Of a stretch of 33,046 nt of DNA, positions 32,838-33,046 are shown one piece after another. Within the stretch, counting starts at the first letter, position 1. The number at the start of each line of letters is the position of its first letter. The stretch spans positions 35,197 through 68,242 of the forward strand of contig JAMJTW010000026.1 of NCBI GenBank assembly GCA_024281175.1. The letters run 5' to 3'. The DNA is from Candidatus Thiovulum imperiosus (GTDB lineage Bacteria; Campylobacterota; Campylobacteria; Campylobacterales; Thiovulaceae). Under the pieces are notes generated by a model. The model ran no database searches. It was not told where the DNA came from and worked only from the letters and a program-made list of their open reading frames with translations. Position numbers and translations under genes: made by a program.

Positions 32838-33046
32838 ATGGAAACTAAAAGAAGAGACTTTCTTAAACTTTCAGGTATGACTGCTGCTCTTGTAGCTTCT
32901 CAAGGTTCTCTTTTCGCAAAAACAGAAGTTCAATCTTTTGAGAATGGAAAAGAGGGTTACGGAAATACATCATACACTGAAAATATGTATCGAAACGAGT
33001 TCTCTTTCACTTATGGAAAGAAAGAGGAACACGGATTTGCTTACCA
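32838..33046 (+). CDS. Tat-exported protein, probably molybdopterin oxidoreductase subunit (3' end outside window)
   Basis: Only the first 69 codons are visible. AGGAAGG sits upstream of ATG 32838, 9 bases after the rhodanese stop. The N-terminus METKRRDFLKLSGMTAALVAS is a twin-arginine signal (RRDFLK), so the protein is exported folded, usually with a bound cofactor. The following sequence (YRNEFSFTYGKKEEHGFAY) would suit the start of a large molybdopterin oxidoreductase just before its Fe-S cysteines, but these lie past the window edge. The substrate might be a sulfur compound, given the rhodanese next door. Confidence 0.6.
   Translation, partial: METKRRDFLKLSGMTAALVASQGSLFAKTEVQSFENGKEGYGNTSYTENMYRNEFSFTYGKKEEHGFAY

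Overview
The window looks like chromosomal DNA from a Campylobacterota (epsilonproteobacterial) genome, probably a sulfur-metabolising relative of Sulfurimonas, Sulfurovum or Thiovulum. The DNA is AT-rich with frequent CGA and TCT codons. The response regulator has a DNA-binding half that matches the Campylobacter CosR / Helicobacter HsrA type as I remember it. MurE is short and of the meso-DAP type, a HisZ-type protein precedes it, and the right edge carries a periplasmic two-domain rhodanese followed by a Tat-exported protein. The taxonomic call is an inference from remembered families; no search was run.

Layout. (1) 1-2300: the tail of a phage-antirepressor-like gene, then ilvD with a clear terminator. 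(2) 2545-4812, minus strand: a large dynamin-like GTPase. (3) 4985-7658: a CosR/HsrA-type response regulator that keeps its phospho-acceptor Asp, an overlapping histidine kinase, and an AraC-type regulator. (4) 7763-17042: a surface-protein block. It holds an 1848-residue YadA-head protein with a C-terminal S74 self-cleaving chaperone, two tiny overlapping membrane ORFs, a 1031-residue Ig-repeat protein and a small lipoprotein. Two 13-bp direct repeats 21 bp apart lie between the AraC gene and the adhesin promoter. (5) 17277-19395: hisZ overlapping murE. (6) 19396-31550: a type III-A CRISPR-Cas island. (7) 31696-33046: rhodanese and Tat substrate.

The island is the most interesting part. Its order is: a 127-bp multi-hairpin element just after murE; a long leader and CRISPR array 1 (4 repeats); two BRO-type genes (one intact, one broken); a CARF-HEPN nuclease; Cas10/Csm1 without an HD nuclease but with GGDD; Csm2, Csm3, Csm4, Csm5; Cas6; a Csx20-type protein; a WYL regulator; a second copy of the leader; array 2 (5 repeats); and a 44-bp exact copy of a murE segment. 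All island genes read on the plus strand. No cas1 or cas2 is present. The inferred working model is as follows. Cas6 cuts transcripts of both arrays. The Csm complex recognises target RNA. Cas10 makes cyclic oligoadenylate through GGDD, which activates the CARF-HEPN RNase, and Csx20 is a candidate for signal removal. The two near-identical leaders are direct repeats flanking the whole cas operon, so the operon could be lost or moved by recombination.
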